A DNA stretch of 64,000 bases from an uncultured Gammaproteobacteria bacterium (GTDB lineage: Bacteria; Pseudomonadota; Gammaproteobacteria; Arenicellales; JAANXG01), in contig CAMYIN010000097.1 of assembly GCA_947258495.1 (NCBI GenBank), forward strand, positions 31,363 to 95,362. The letters are read 5' to 3'. The notes under the pieces were generated by a model, which was not told the origin of the DNA, did no database searches, and saw only the letters and a list, made by a program, of their open reading frames with translations. Within the stretch, counting starts at the first letter, position 1. Each line of letters opens with the position of its first letter. The position numbers and the translations under genes are program-made. Shown here piece by piece: positions 21,457 to 31,684 of the stretch.

Positions 21457-22387
21457 GCAGGTACGCGCGGATGTTTGCGACCACTATGTCTACGACCCGC
21501 TGTCGCGACGCACGCGCCGCCCAGGCGATGTGCGGGGTGACGATCAGATTCGGTATATCCGGATCCAGCAGCGGATTGCCGTCGACCGGCGGTTCCTGCG
21601 ACAGCACATCCACGCCGGCGCCCGCTATGGTTCCATTGCGCAGTGCCTGCGCCAGCGCGCTTTCGTTGACGATCCCGCCGCGTGCAGTGTTGATCAGGAT
21701 AGCGTCGTCCTTCATGAGCTGCAATTCCCGCTCCCCGATCAGGTCCCTGGTCTCATCGGTGAGCGGACAATGTAGACTCACTATGTCCGCTTCCCGCAGT
21801 AATTGCTCGATGGGCACACGGCCAGGCTGCGGCGCGCCGCCCGGCCTCTGTCCGATCTTGACCGTGAGGCCGAAAGCGGGTGCGGCTTCGGCGACGCCCC
21901 GCCCGAGCGCGCCGTATCCTACGATGCCCAGGGTGAGGCCGGCGAGCTCGCGTATGGGAAAATCCAGCAGGCAGAAATGCGGGTGCCGCTGCCAGCGACC
22001 GTCGGCGACCGCGCGTTGGTACTGGGGCAGCCGCGTGGTGAGCGCCAGGATCAATGCGTACACGTGCTGCACGACGGAGGGGGTGCCGTAGTCGCGGACG
22101 TTGCACACCGTGATTCCGAGCCCTGTAGCCGCCTCCAGGTCGATGTTGTTGGTGCCGGTGGCGGCGATGACCACCAACTTAAGGTTTTTCGCCTGTGTCA
22201 GCGTACCGCGAGCCAGCGGAACCTTGTTGGAAATGACGACGGTCGCGTCCCGCACCCGCGCCTGGATCTGGTCCCCGGCGGTGGTACCGAACGTGTTCCA
22301 GGAGATGGGAAATTCCTGCAGTGCGCTCAGGTCCAAGTCGCCGGGGTCGACCGTGTCGGTGTCGAGGAATACGCCGGCGAGGGTCAT
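21428..22387 (-). CDS. D-2-hydroxyacid dehydrogenase (NAD-dependent)
   Basis: 319 aa; LGIVGYGALGRGVAEAAPAFG, LMKDDAILINTARGGIVNESALAQAL, NLIVTPHIAWA. Confidence 0.93.
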   Translation of the reverse strand: MTLAGVFLDTDTVDPGDLDLSALQEFPISWNTFGTTAGDQIQARVRDATVVISNKVPLARGTLTQAKNLKLVVIAATGTNNIDLEAATGLGITVCNVRDYGTPSVVQHVYALILALTTRLPQYQRAVADGRWQRHPHFCLLDFPIRELAGLTLGIVGYGALGRGVAEAAPAFGLTVKIGQRPGGAPQPGRVPIEQLLREADIVSLHCPLTDETRDLIGERELQLMKDDAILINTARGGIVNESALAQALRNGTIAGAGVDVLSQEPPVDGNPLLDPDIPNLIVTPHIAWAARASRQRVVDIVVANIRAYLHGKPQNVVV

Positions 22388-22875
22388 CGCAGATTATCGC
22401 AGTGAATCTGCTTCCACTTCGTCGCCCAGCGCTTTCCCCGCGTCACGGCTTCGGCCGACATCCTCCCTGCGAGTTGCTCGCGAACGTCGAGGGCCTGTCG
22501 GTGCCCGTTGATGGAAGCGACCGTGTACCACATGTAGGCACTGGCGTAGTCGGGTGCCGAGAACGCGGTGCTCCGGGCGTCGTCGTTGAAGAATCCCGAG
22601 AGCACGTTGCCCATTTCGTATTGCGCCGTGACGTCGCCCTGAATCGCTGCACGACAATACCAGTACAGGGCCTTAACGGTGCTGCGGCGCGGTCCCAGTC
22701 CGCAGCAGTAGGACTTTGCCAGCTGATACTGGGCCTGTGCGTCACCCTGCTCCGCCGCTGCGCGCCACTGCTCGCGGTTGTCGGGGGCGCGCTGCAACCC
22801 CCCGGCGCAACCCACCGAGGTCAACCCGAGGACGACGCAAACGATCAGCGGCAGGCATGCGGGCTTGGTGGTCAT
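22384..22875 (-). CDS. Sel1-repeat lipoprotein
   Basis: Lipobox-like LTSVGC; AEQGDAQAQYQLAKSYCCGLGP, AIQGDVTAQYEMGNVLS Sel1-like repeats; ORF opens at 22911. Confidence 0.75.
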   Translation of the reverse strand: MTTKPACLPLIVCVVLGLTSVGCAGGLQRAPDNREQWRAAAEQGDAQAQYQLAKSYCCGLGPRRSTVKALYWYCRAAIQGDVTAQYEMGNVLSGFFNDDARSTAFSAPDYASAYMWYTVASINGHRQALDVREQLAGRMSAEAVTRGKRWATKWKQIHCDNLR

Positions 22876-23155
22876 CGGCACTCCCTTTATCATTATCGGC
22901 ATCGCGACCATTGTGCCACGGCATTTGCGACGTCCTCAACCGGATCGCAGAGGAACCTGGCGCATTGTGGCGCGCACCGGAATTCGATGATCCTGAAACA
23001 AAAACGCTGGCTTCGCACCGCTTGACACACCGACGGCATAGAGATGTCCGTTGCGTTCTTGCGTCGCGATCTTGGAACGCCGCATCAACGCAACGCCGAG
23101 GACCGCCGAGCTCCGCGACGGGCGCGGACCGCGCGACGGCCGGGATGAGCAGGTG

Positions 23156-23773
23156 ATGTACGTGTCGTGTCTGGATCTGGAGGGTGTGCTGGTGCCTGAA
23201 ATCTGGTTGAACGTCGCAGAGCATACGGGACTGGATGCTCTCGCGTTGACGACGCGCGATATGTCGGATTACGACCAGCTGATGCGCCACCGCCTAGGTG
23301 TAATCCAGAAAAACGGCCTGCGCTACAGCGACATTCAGCGTGTCATTGCGGGGATGGCTCCCCTGGACGGCGCCCTGGAGTTCCTGGATTGGCTGCGCGA
23401 GCGCAGTCAAGTGATAATCCTTTCGGACACGTTCTACCAGTTTGCCGGGCCGCTCATGCGCCAGTTACGCTGGCCGACCCTGTTTTGTAACGAACTTCTG
23501 CTCCATGACGACGGACGTATCGGCGGCTATCGATTGCGCCAGGCGGACCAGAAACGTCGTGCGATCGAGGCGCTGCATCGATTGAACTTCGTGGTCGTCG
23601 CCGCCGGTGATTCCTACAACGATACCACCATGCTGGCGGAGGCGGACCGCGGCATCCTGTTTCGTCCGCCGGCGCAGATGGCGACGGAATTTCCCCAATA
23701 CCCGGTTACCGTCGACTACGACGAGTTGCGCCGGGCGTTCGAGCACGCGGCGTCGGAGCTCAACGTTCGTTAG
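23156..23773 (+). CDS. thrH: HAD phosphatase ThrH (phosphoserine phosphatase / phosphoserine:homoserine phosphotransferase)
   Basis: MYVSCLDLEGVLVPEIWLNVAE, DYDQLMRHRL, ILSDTFYQFAGPLMRQL, VVAAGDSYNDTTML. Confidence 0.9.
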   Translation: MYVSCLDLEGVLVPEIWLNVAEHTGLDALALTTRDMSDYDQLMRHRLGVIQKNGLRYSDIQRVIAGMAPLDGALEFLDWLRERSQVIILSDTFYQFAGPLMRQLRWPTLFCNELLLHDDGRIGGYRLRQADQKRRAIEALHRLNFVVVAAGDSYNDTTMLAEADRGILFRPPAQMATEFPQYPVTVDYDELRRAFEHAASELNVR

Positions 23774-25148
23774 TCGAGCAGAGACCGGTGGAAACCGCTT
23801 CACCAGTCGGTTCGGATTCCTTGTTTTCGAGCGGGATCTGCGCCGACACCGTCGTCCCTTGCCGCGGCCGGCTTTCCACGATCAAGCGGCCGCCGTGCGC
23901 CTCGACGATCAGGCGACACAAATACAGTCCCAATCCGTAGCCGCCCGTCCGCCGCTGGCGCGAGCGGTCGGCGCGGAAAAACGGTTCCGTCACGTGGCCC
24001 AGGTCCTGGGGCGGGATCCCCTCACCGTGATCGCGCACCCGTATGCAAACGCTCCGTTGGCCGGTTTTGACCGACAACTCCGGGCCGCGTTGGGCGCCCC
24101 TGCTGTGTCGCACCGCATTCGACAGCAGGTTTACGATCAACAGCTTGATGCGCGACGCGTCCAGCATGACGTAGTCGTCGCCTTCGGGTAGCCGCGTGCG
24201 GATGCCGGCGCCGGGAAAGTGCATCTCGAGGACCTCGTCGACCAACTGGCGCAGGGATACAGGTGTGCGATTCAATATCGCGTGGCCGCTGTTCAGCCGT
24301 TCGGTCTCGAGTATCTCCGATATCAGCGCCTCCATCTCTCCCAGATCGTTGATCAAGTTCTGTTTCAATGCGGAGTTTTCCAGTAATTCGGTGGAAACAC
24401 GCGCCCGCGTAATCGGCGTGCGGAGTTCGTGGCTGACAGAAAGAAGAAGTTGTCGTTTGGCTTCCAGCATGCGTTGGATTTCGTCGGCCATGGCATTGAT
24501 GCTGCGGCCGAGGTCTCCCAGCTCGTCTTTGCGGTCGATCGGGATGCGCTGTTGCAAATCACCCGCGCCGAAACGCCGTACCGCATCATTGATCACGTGT
24601 ACCGGTCGAAAAAGGCGCCGGATCAATCGGTACATGGTATACAGCGCCGCCAACACACCGGCCATGGCCGCAAGAACCACCCATAGCGCATGCCTCGGTC
24701 CGGATTGCTTGGGAATGGACAGAAACGCAACGTGTCGACCCAGTCGCGTTCGCAACACCAGGCGGTCGCGGTAATCGCCTATAGCAAACGCACGCATTGG
24801 CGTGTTTACGGTGGGTCCGTGGCGGGGGCGACGGAAGCGGATCTCGGCGAGATCCAGGTCTCCGTTTCCGGAGGACCAGTTCATCTCCGGACCGCGGATG
24901 TAGATTTCGATACCGGCGCGCTCCGCCAGGCGCCGGGCGCGCTCGCGGTCCGGCGGGTCACCCAGCTCCCTTTGCACGTAGTGAAGGTACTGGGTCAGAT
25001 GGGGTCGCAGGTTACGGTCGAATTGATGCTTGAGGGCGAAGCCTATGGTGATATTGAGGACGAAAAGTATGAAAATGCCTGCCGCCAGAAACAACAACAT
25101 GAGGCGCGCGGCAAGGCTGTAACGCAGCTTGGAGAGCCAGTCTTTCAA
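23760..25148 (-). CDS. HAMP-containing sensor histidine kinase (CpxA/RstB-like)
   Basis: 462 aa; two TM, HAMP, LLLSVSHELRTPITRARV H-box, GGYGLGLYLCRLIVEAHGG G-box. Confidence 0.92.
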   Translation of the reverse strand: MKDWLSKLRYSLAARLMLLFLAAGIFILFVLNITIGFALKHQFDRNLRPHLTQYLHYVQRELGDPPDRERARRLAERAGIEIYIRGPEMNWSSGNGDLDLAEIRFRRPRHGPTVNTPMRAFAIGDYRDRLVLRTRLGRHVAFLSIPKQSGPRHALWVVLAAMAGVLAALYTMYRLIRRLFRPVHVINDAVRRFGAGDLQQRIPIDRKDELGDLGRSINAMADEIQRMLEAKRQLLLSVSHELRTPITRARVSTELLENSALKQNLINDLGEMEALISEILETERLNSGHAILNRTPVSLRQLVDEVLEMHFPGAGIRTRLPEGDDYVMLDASRIKLLIVNLLSNAVRHSRGAQRGPELSVKTGQRSVCIRVRDHGEGIPPQDLGHVTEPFFRADRSRQRRTGGYGLGLYLCRLIVEAHGGRLIVESRPRQGTTVSAQIPLENKESEPTGEAVSTGLCSTNER

Positions 25149-25819
25149 TTACCTGGACCGATGAACGCGTAGCCGGAACCCCAGACGGTCTTGATGTATT
25201 CCGTGGGCCTCAACTTCTGGCGCAGTCGACTCACCAGAATGTCCACCGATCGGGAATAGATGTCGGCATCGACCCCTTTCAGTGCGGAGAGGATGTCGTC
25301 GCGCGTAAAATTTTTTCCCGGAGACCGGACGAGCAACGCAAGCAGCTGATATTCCATTGTTGTCAGACGCAGCGGACGGTCCGCCAAAGACACCTGCTGT
25401 TTTCCCAGGTCGACTTCCAGTGCTCCAAAACGCAACACCGTCTTTTGCCGATACGGGCGGGTGACGCGTTTGAGCACGTTCTGCACGCGCGCGACCAACT
25501 CTCTGGGTTCGAACGGTTTCGGCAGATAATCGTCGGCGCCGATTTCGAGACCGACCACGCGATCCATGACGTCCCCGCGTGCGGTGAGCATGACGATGGG
25601 AATATCGCTGTTTCTGCGAATGCGTCTGCACAACGCGAATCCGTCTTGTTGCGGAAGCATGACGTCCAGAATGAGCAGATCAAAATCCTCGTCTCGCAGC
25701 CGTTTCAGCCCGTCGGCCGGATGCAGCGCGTTATCGAGCGTCATGTCGAACCTGGAGAAATACTGCCGCAGCGGCTCAGCCAGTTTTTCGTCGTCGTCGA
25801 TGAGCAGTATCTTGGTCAT
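25145..25819 (-). CDS. OmpR/PhoB-family response regulator (CpxR-like)
   Basis: MTKILLIDDDEKLAEPL, LLILDVMLPQQDGF, winged-helix C-terminus IKTVWGSGYAFIGP; ORF opens at 25858. Confidence 0.93.
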   Translation of the reverse strand: MTKILLIDDDEKLAEPLRQYFSRFDMTLDNALHPADGLKRLRDEDFDLLILDVMLPQQDGFALCRRIRRNSDIPIVMLTARGDVMDRVVGLEIGADDYLPKPFEPRELVARVQNVLKRVTRPYRQKTVLRFGALEVDLGKQQVSLADRPLRLTTMEYQLLALLVRSPGKNFTRDDILSALKGVDADIYSRSVDILVSRLRQKLRPTEYIKTVWGSGYAFIGPGN

Positions 25820-25887
25820 ACCGAGAAACGGACGGTGTTTGCTGTCGTGCGGCAGCACAGCTTGGGGTAACGCAAGGCGCGCAGTGT

Positions 25888-26012
25888 AGCAGATGCGACC
25901 CTAGGAGCCTGTCCGCGTATTCTGCCCGTAGCGAGAATGTGGGAGGGTGAGACCAGTTGGTCGAAGATTCGAGGAGAATAGCCAGCTATCTGACAAGAAG
26001 CTTCGGCAAAGT
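25888..26012. repeat. possible dispersed intergenic repeat / mobile-element remnant
   Basis: non-coding block beginning ...CTAGGAGCCTGTCCGCGTATTCTGCCCGTAGCGAGAATG... with nested short palindromes (GACCA-gt-TGGTC, CGAAgaTTCG, ATAGC-ca-GCTAT) between two co-directional genes. Confidence 0.3.
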
Positions 26013-26040
26013 GGGCCGCTGACGCCGGTCGACGCTGAGG

Positions 26041-26514
26041 CTAGCGCTGCCAGCGGCCTGCTTTGCCCCGCATCCGATGCGCAAGCCAGTCTCGTATCTG
26101 TTGTTTCTGGTCCGCCCGCAGAGTGTCCGTAAACGACGCGATCGCGGCGATCACTTCCGGGGCGCGCCGCTCGAGAATTCCGACGTTCTGCCGTACCACT
26201 TCCAGGGCCGAGTTCTGATCCAAAGTGGGAGACCCGAGCAATCCCAGTAACTGTTCTCTGCCGTCGCGCCGCTGCCTGCGCACGTCCCTGCGGAATCGAT
26301 GCAGTTGTTCCATGGCCCCGTCAAGTTTGGCTTCCTGTGCATCGGTGAGATCTAATTCTTCCTGCAGCCGATCCAGTAAGTGAGCGCCATGGTGGCCGCC
26401 AAAATAGCCCGGTCCTGCGGTTGGGCCGCCACGCCAGTTATGGGCGAACGCCACGCCGCCCAGGATCGTCGCGCCCAGTACTCCTGCAATGGCAAGCTTG
26501 CTCGCGATGTTCAT
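26041..26514 (-). CDS. Spy/CpxP-like periplasmic protein
   Basis: 157 aa, signal peptide, LDLTDAQEAKLDGAMEQLHRFRRDVRRQRRD...FTDTLRADQKQQIRDWL; next to the HK/RR pair. Confidence 0.82.
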   Translation of the reverse strand: MNIASKLAIAGVLGATILGGVAFAHNWRGGPTAGPGYFGGHHGAHLLDRLQEELDLTDAQEAKLDGAMEQLHRFRRDVRRQRRDGREQLLGLLGSPTLDQNSALEVVRQNVGILERRAPEVIAAIASFTDTLRADQKQQIRDWLAHRMRGKAGRWQR

Positions 26515-26657
26515 GCGTCGGTCTCCTGTAGTGAATTGAATTGTGCGTTCATGCTAACCACTCGCCGGCGGGCGTTCTTTTCCGAACGGTAACGATGTGT
26601 ATCAATTTGTAACAGGAAACGGGATGGCGTGCGGCCGTTTCGAGGGGCGAAACCGAA

Positions 26658-27059
26658 TTACTGCGTTCGTTTTCTTTTGCGCATCGCTCTCCGCTCGCGC
26701 GACGACGGTGCTTGACGGTCGTAGACAATTTGTGCCGCGAGCGTGCGGCGCTCGCCGGCAAGGCGGGCACGCTCGGAGATGCTGTGGTCGGATTCGGTGT
26801 AGAGCGCCGACGCGTCGTCTGCGGAACCCCGTTTCGCGGACAAGGCGTCCACCCTAACTACCCAGGTGTAGTGCCCGCGACGGATCTCGAGCGCGTCGCC
26901 GACCGCGACAGTCTTCGCCGGTTTGGCGCGACCCCCGTTGACGTGCACCTTTCCGCCCTTCACCGCGGCCGCGGCGAGCTGGCGGGTCTTGAAGAACCTG
27001 GCGGCCCACAGCCACTTATCCAGGCGCGTGTGGGAAACCTTGCGATTATCATCGGCCAT
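26658..27059 (-). CDS. hslR: S4-domain heat-shock RNA-binding protein Hsp15
   Basis: RLDKWLWAARFFKTRQLAAAAVKGGKVHVNGGRAKPAKTVAVGDALEIRRG. Confidence 0.93.
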   Translation of the reverse strand: MADDNRKVSHTRLDKWLWAARFFKTRQLAAAAVKGGKVHVNGGRAKPAKTVAVGDALEIRRGHYTWVVRVDALSAKRGSADDASALYTESDHSISERARLAGERRTLAAQIVYDRQAPSSRERRAMRKRKRTQ

Positions 27060-27358
27060 GGTCGTCGTCGGAGGGCCGTCAGTCGTCGGCGGTGGAAACC
27101 GCGGAGCAGTGGCCGCGTTTGTCTGCGGAATGCGCTTGTGGTGGTGTCACGTTGTCGAATTGTAGGCAAACTGCCCCGGTGCGGTAAGTCCAACGCGACA
27201 GGTGCTTCGGAGAGGCGTTGGTCGAATCCACGAAGCCCGGCGTTGCCGGTACGAATTGCCCCTATCGGCACGAGCTCAAGGCGTAATGTTGAATTGCGCC
27301 GCGCGGGCGGATAAGTGCTATCATCTCCAGGTTAACGTAAACCTCCTTTTCCTCTCGC

Positions 27359-28471
27359 ATGTTTTCCAGGCTCCCAGTTCGTGGCGCGCGCATCGTCCTT
27401 CGCCGCCTTTGTGCCGCTTTCGCCGTGTTTGCGTTTGCCGCCGTGTCGCAATCGGCCCATACCCAGGACAAGACACCGACCGCACCGCCGCCCGCGCTGG
27501 TGCAGGTCGCGGAAGCGCAACAAATACACATGGCGCCTACCGTGTGGATGCCGGGGGCGATCGTCAGCCGCGACGACGCGCGCGTCGCCGCGGAGGTCGA
27601 AGGCCGGCTGGTTGAGGTCGCCGACGTCGGCGAACGCGTTGCCGGCAATGATCCCATCGCCCGCATTGACGATACCGATCTCAAGATCGAGTTCGCCGAG
27701 GCGCGCGCGGTGCTTTTACGCGAGCGGGCAAAGTTGCAGTTCGCCGAGCAGGAACGCTCGCGCCTGCAGGGTCTTGCCGGCAAGGGCCTCGTGACCAAGA
27801 GCCGTTTGGATCAGGCACGGGCGGAGCGGGATGCGGCGCAGGGTGAATGGCAGGTGGCGCGAGCGCGGCTCGACGCGGCGGAGGATCGGCTGGCCGACAC
27901 CGTCCTGCGCGCGCCGTTCGCGGGCGTTGTCGCGGAACGTTATCGCCGCTCCGGAGAAAGAGTGGACGTGGGCACCGAAGTTCTGCGTTTGGTGAGTCCG
28001 GAATCGCTCGAAGCGCAGACGCGCGTACCGCCATCGAGCCTGCCACACGTTACCATCGGGTCGGCGATGCGGGTGCGCGCCAACCCTTCCGAGACCGACG
28101 CGCGCGTACGCGCCGTGGTGCCGGTCGGCGACGACCGGTCGAGGTTGTACGAGGTGCGACTCACACTCGACAACGTCCACTGGCCGGCGGGCACCGTGGT
28201 GCGGGTGTCGGTGCCGACGGCGAAGCCGAGAAGCGTGGTTGCGGTTCCCCGTGATGCACTGGTTTTACGGCAGGACGGCGTCTCCGTGTTTCGAGTCGGC
28301 GACGACCACACCGCGCAACTGATCCCGGTCACCACCGGTCTGGCCGATGAGAGCATGATCGAGGTTCACGGCGACATCGCACCCGGCGATCGCGTCATTA
28401 CCCGCGGCGGGGAACGGTTGCGCCCGGGCCAGCCATTGAAGCTCATGCCGCCGGTGAAGCCGAAGCCATGA
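27359..28471 (+). CDS. RND efflux periplasmic adaptor subunit (HlyD/MFP family)
   Basis: 370 aa; ARVAAEVEGRLVEVADVGERVAGNDPIARIDDTDL, coiled coil, LRAPFAGVVAERYRRSGERVDVG. Confidence 0.93.
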   Translation: MFSRLPVRGARIVLRRLCAAFAVFAFAAVSQSAHTQDKTPTAPPPALVQVAEAQQIHMAPTVWMPGAIVSRDDARVAAEVEGRLVEVADVGERVAGNDPIARIDDTDLKIEFAEARAVLLRERAKLQFAEQERSRLQGLAGKGLVTKSRLDQARAERDAAQGEWQVARARLDAAEDRLADTVLRAPFAGVVAERYRRSGERVDVGTEVLRLVSPESLEAQTRVPPSSLPHVTIGSAMRVRANPSETDARVRAVVPVGDDRSRLYEVRLTLDNVHWPAGTVVRVSVPTAKPRSVVAVPRDALVLRQDGVSVFRVGDDHTAQLIPVTTGLADESMIEVHGDIAPGDRVITRGGERLRPGQPLKLMPPVKPKP

Positions 28472-31400
28472 ACCCGACGCGGCTGGCTCTCTCCAACCCG
28501 GTGGCGGTCATCGTCGCGCTCCTGCTGGTGCTGCTGTTCGGCGGCATCAGTCTGTCGCGGCTACCGGTGCAGTTGACCCCCGATATTGAGAAACCCGAGA
28601 TCACCGTGCGTCAGTCTTGGCGCGCGGCGGCGCCGGAGGAAGTGGAGGCGGAACTCGTCGAAGCGCAGGAAGAAGTGTTCCGGGGCCTGCCGGGAGTGAC
28701 CAAGATCGTCTCCAAGGCCAGCCGTGGCCAGTCGGAAATCACTTTGACCTTCGACGTCGATACCAGCCTGGAACGAAACCTGCTCGAGGTCTTGAATCGC
28801 CTCAATCGCGTAGCGAGCTACCCCGAAGACGCGGACGAGCCCGTCATCAGCGCCGTCGGCGGCGACAGCCGCGCCATCGCCTGGTTCATCGTGAAAACCG
28901 CCGCGAACAACCCCCGACCCATCGACAGCTACCAGGATTTCATGGAAGAGGTGGTGCAAGCGCGATTCGAACGTGTCCCGGGGGTGGCGTTGTCCGAGGT
29001 CTACGGTGGTCGGGAGACGGAAATCCGCGTGACTTTCGATCCCTATGTGGCTGCGAGCCTGGGGGTGGAGCTGCCGCGGGCGGCGCAGCTCGCAGGCAGC
29101 GGTAAAGACGCCTCGGGGGGGTTTACCGACATCGGCAAGCGTCGCTACACGGTGCGCTTCGCCGGGACCTATCCCGTGGAAGAGCTGCAGGAGATGGTGA
29201 TTGAGTGGCGCGACGGTCGACCCATCCAGCTCCGGGACGTGGCCGAGGTGGAAACGCGCCTGGTCGACCGCGACAGCTTCGTTACCACCAACGGTACGGC
29301 ATCGATTGCGGTGAACGCCCACCGGGAGCAGGGCGTCAACGTGCTCGCAGTCATGGCGGGGTTGCGGGACGCGGTCGCGGAGCTACAGCAGGGGCCCTTG
29401 CAGCGCGCCGGCCTGACGATCGAACAGGTCTACGACGAGACCACGTATATCGACAAATCCATAGAAATGCTGCGTAATAATCTGATTGTCGGCATGCTGC
29501 TGGCGATCGGCGTTTTATGGTGGTTCTTGCGTAAGTTTCGCGCCACCTTGATGGTGGCGGTGGCGATACCTCTGTCTTTGTTCGTGGCGTTCATGTTCAT
29601 GGACGCCCTGGGGCGAACCCTCAACGTTATTTCTCTGGCTGGGCTGGCGTTCGCCGTGGGCATGGTATTGGACGCCAGCATCGTGGTGTTGGAGAACATC
29701 ATGCGCCTGCGGGAATCGGGCGAAGCTCCGGCTCGGGCGGCGGAACGCGGCGCGCTTCAGGTATGGGGCGCACTGCTGGCGTCGACCGCAACCACCGTAG
29801 CCATCTTTCTCCCCGTGGTGTTTCTGGAAAACGAGATCGGGCAGCTATTCGGCGACCTGGCGCTGACCATCGCCGCGGCCATCATTGCGTCTCTGGTCAT
29901 CGCGCTGACGATCATACCGACGGCGGCGAGCCAACTGATACGCAGCAAATCGATCCGGGACCCTCACCATCACTGGTGGGAGGCGGGTTGCCGCCTGGTC
30001 ATGCAGCTCACCGCCACGCCGGCGAGGAGGTGGTCCTGGATAGCGGTGCTGCTCACGGTTCCCATAGTGATCGTTTATCTGCTTTTTCCCAAAGCCGACT
30101 ATCTGCCCGAGGGCAACCGCAATCTGGTCTTCGCCTTCATCGTTCCGCCCCCCGGCTCGAGCGTCGACTACATCGACAAGGAAATGGGCCAGATCCTGGC
30201 GGATCGGCTGGCCCCCTTCATGACCGGCGAGCGCGAGCCCAGGGTCCGCTACTACTTTTTCGTGACCTTCTCCCGCGGCACCTTCATAGGGGCGCGGACC
30301 CGGGATCCGGCGCGCACCGCTGAGCTGGTCGCGGTGGTGAACGAAGTCGTCCAGGGTTTCCCGGACACCATCGCGTTTGCCAGGCGCGCGTCGTTGTTCG
30401 GGGGGCTGTCGGGGGGCAACACCGTCGAGGTCGACATTCAATCGAACGACGTACCGGCGCTGCTGGAAGCGGCGCGCACGGGCCTCGGGGTCATTGCCGG
30501 CGTGCTGCCCGGCGCCAGGGTCCGGCCGTTGCCCGGGGTGGTGCTTGCCGAGCCCGAGTTGCGCTTGATCCCGGATGAGCAACGCATCGCCGAGGCGGGG
30601 TGGGACCGGGGCATCATGACGGCGGTGATCCGCGCCCTCGGGGACGGACTGTTCGTGGGCGACTACTTCGACGGCGATAAGCGCCGCGACATCATACTGC
30701 GCGCCCAGCCCTGGAAGACCCCGGAGGAACTGGCGGCGATTCCGCTGGCAACGCCCGACAGTGGCGTGGTGCCGGTCGGGGAGCTGGTGCGCATTGCGCG
30801 CACCGCGGGACCCAACGAGATCCGCCGGGTGAATCGCCGGCGCACCATCACTTTGCAGGTCACGCCGCCGGAAGGCATGGCGCTGGAGACGGTGATCCGC
30901 ACGCTGCAGAAGCAGGCGGAACCCGCGATCAAGAATGCGTTGCCGGAGGACGGCGCCATCAGTTACTCGGGATCGGCGGATAAACTCGACGTCGCCGTGC
31001 AGACCATGGGCGGCACCTTCCTTCTCGCCATCGTCATACTTTATCTTCTCATCAGCGCCTTGTTCCGTTCATTCATCGACAGTTTGCTCGTGATCCTGGT
31101 CATACCTCTGGCCACCGTGGGGGGTGTGGTGGCCGTCGATTTGGTGAACCGCGTCGTTCCCCAGCCCATGGACCTGTTGACCATGATCGGATTCATCATT
31201 CTGCTGGGACTGGTGGTGAACAACGCCATTCTCCTGGTGCATCAGACGCGGGCGGCGGAACGGGAAGGCACGGCCAGGCGTGACGCCGTCGAGCAGGCCG
31301 TGCACCTGCGGTTGCGGCCGATACTCATGAGCACCTTGACCAGCCTGTTCGGCATGTTGCCGCTGCTGTTGAATCCCGGAGCGGGCAGCGAGCTGTACCG

Positions 31401-31536
31401 TGGCCTGGCGGCGGTGATCGTCGGCGGCTTGAGCGTGAGTACCGTCTTTACCCTGATCCTGCTTCCCAGTCTGCTGCGCTTGGGTGAATCGAGGAAAGAA
31501 GCGCAAAGTGCGTCGCCCGCGCCGGCCGTCTCCTGA
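28468..31536 (+). CDS. RND efflux permease (AcrB/HAE family)
   Basis: 1022 aa; LSRLPVQLTPDIEKPEITV, GVLWWFLRKFRATLMVAVAIPLSLF, GLAFAVGMVLDASIVVLENI, RPILMSTLTSLFGMLPLLL. Confidence 0.96.
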   Translation: MNPTRLALSNPVAVIVALLLVLLFGGISLSRLPVQLTPDIEKPEITVRQSWRAAAPEEVEAELVEAQEEVFRGLPGVTKIVSKASRGQSEITLTFDVDTSLERNLLEVLNRLNRVASYPEDADEPVISAVGGDSRAIAWFIVKTAANNPRPIDSYQDFMEEVVQARFERVPGVALSEVYGGRETEIRVTFDPYVAASLGVELPRAAQLAGSGKDASGGFTDIGKRRYTVRFAGTYPVEELQEMVIEWRDGRPIQLRDVAEVETRLVDRDSFVTTNGTASIAVNAHREQGVNVLAVMAGLRDAVAELQQGPLQRAGLTIEQVYDETTYIDKSIEMLRNNLIVGMLLAIGVLWWFLRKFRATLMVAVAIPLSLFVAFMFMDALGRTLNVISLAGLAFAVGMVLDASIVVLENIMRLRESGEAPARAAERGALQVWGALLASTATTVAIFLPVVFLENEIGQLFGDLALTIAAAIIASLVIALTIIPTAASQLIRSKSIRDPHHHWWEAGCRLVMQLTATPARRWSWIAVLLTVPIVIVYLLFPKADYLPEGNRNLVFAFIVPPPGSSVDYIDKEMGQILADRLAPFMTGEREPRVRYYFFVTFSRGTFIGARTRDPARTAELVAVVNEVVQGFPDTIAFARRASLFGGLSGGNTVEVDIQSNDVPALLEAARTGLGVIAGVLPGARVRPLPGVVLAEPELRLIPDEQRIAEAGWDRGIMTAVIRALGDGLFVGDYFDGDKRRDIILRAQPWKTPEELAAIPLATPDSGVVPVGELVRIARTAGPNEIRRVNRRRTITLQVTPPEGMALETVIRTLQKQAEPAIKNALPEDGAISYSGSADKLDVAVQTMGGTFLLAIVILYLLISALFRSFIDSLLVILVIPLATVGGVVAVDLVNRVVPQPMDLLTMIGFIILLGLVVNNAILLVHQTRAAEREGTARRDAVEQAVHLRLRPILMSTLTSLFGMLPLLLNPGAGSELYRGLAAVIVGGLSVSTVFTLILLPSLLRLGESRKEAQSASPAPAVS

Positions 31537-31684
31537 TTGCGACGTCGCATATCTGTGCGATCGCCGCAAGGTCAATTCCGGTCTGCACGCTACGGTTGTC
31601 CAAGGCGTGGACGCCGGCAGCAATCTACGGTTGCGTGCGTACATCTTTGCACCGCTCCCACGGACGTGCCTTAGGTGTTAGGCC

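Noticed and set aside
27202-27615. 137-aa plus-strand ORF overlapping the start of the RND adaptor
   Set aside because: Out of frame with the adaptor and lacking domain signals; the adaptor frame is clearly coding.
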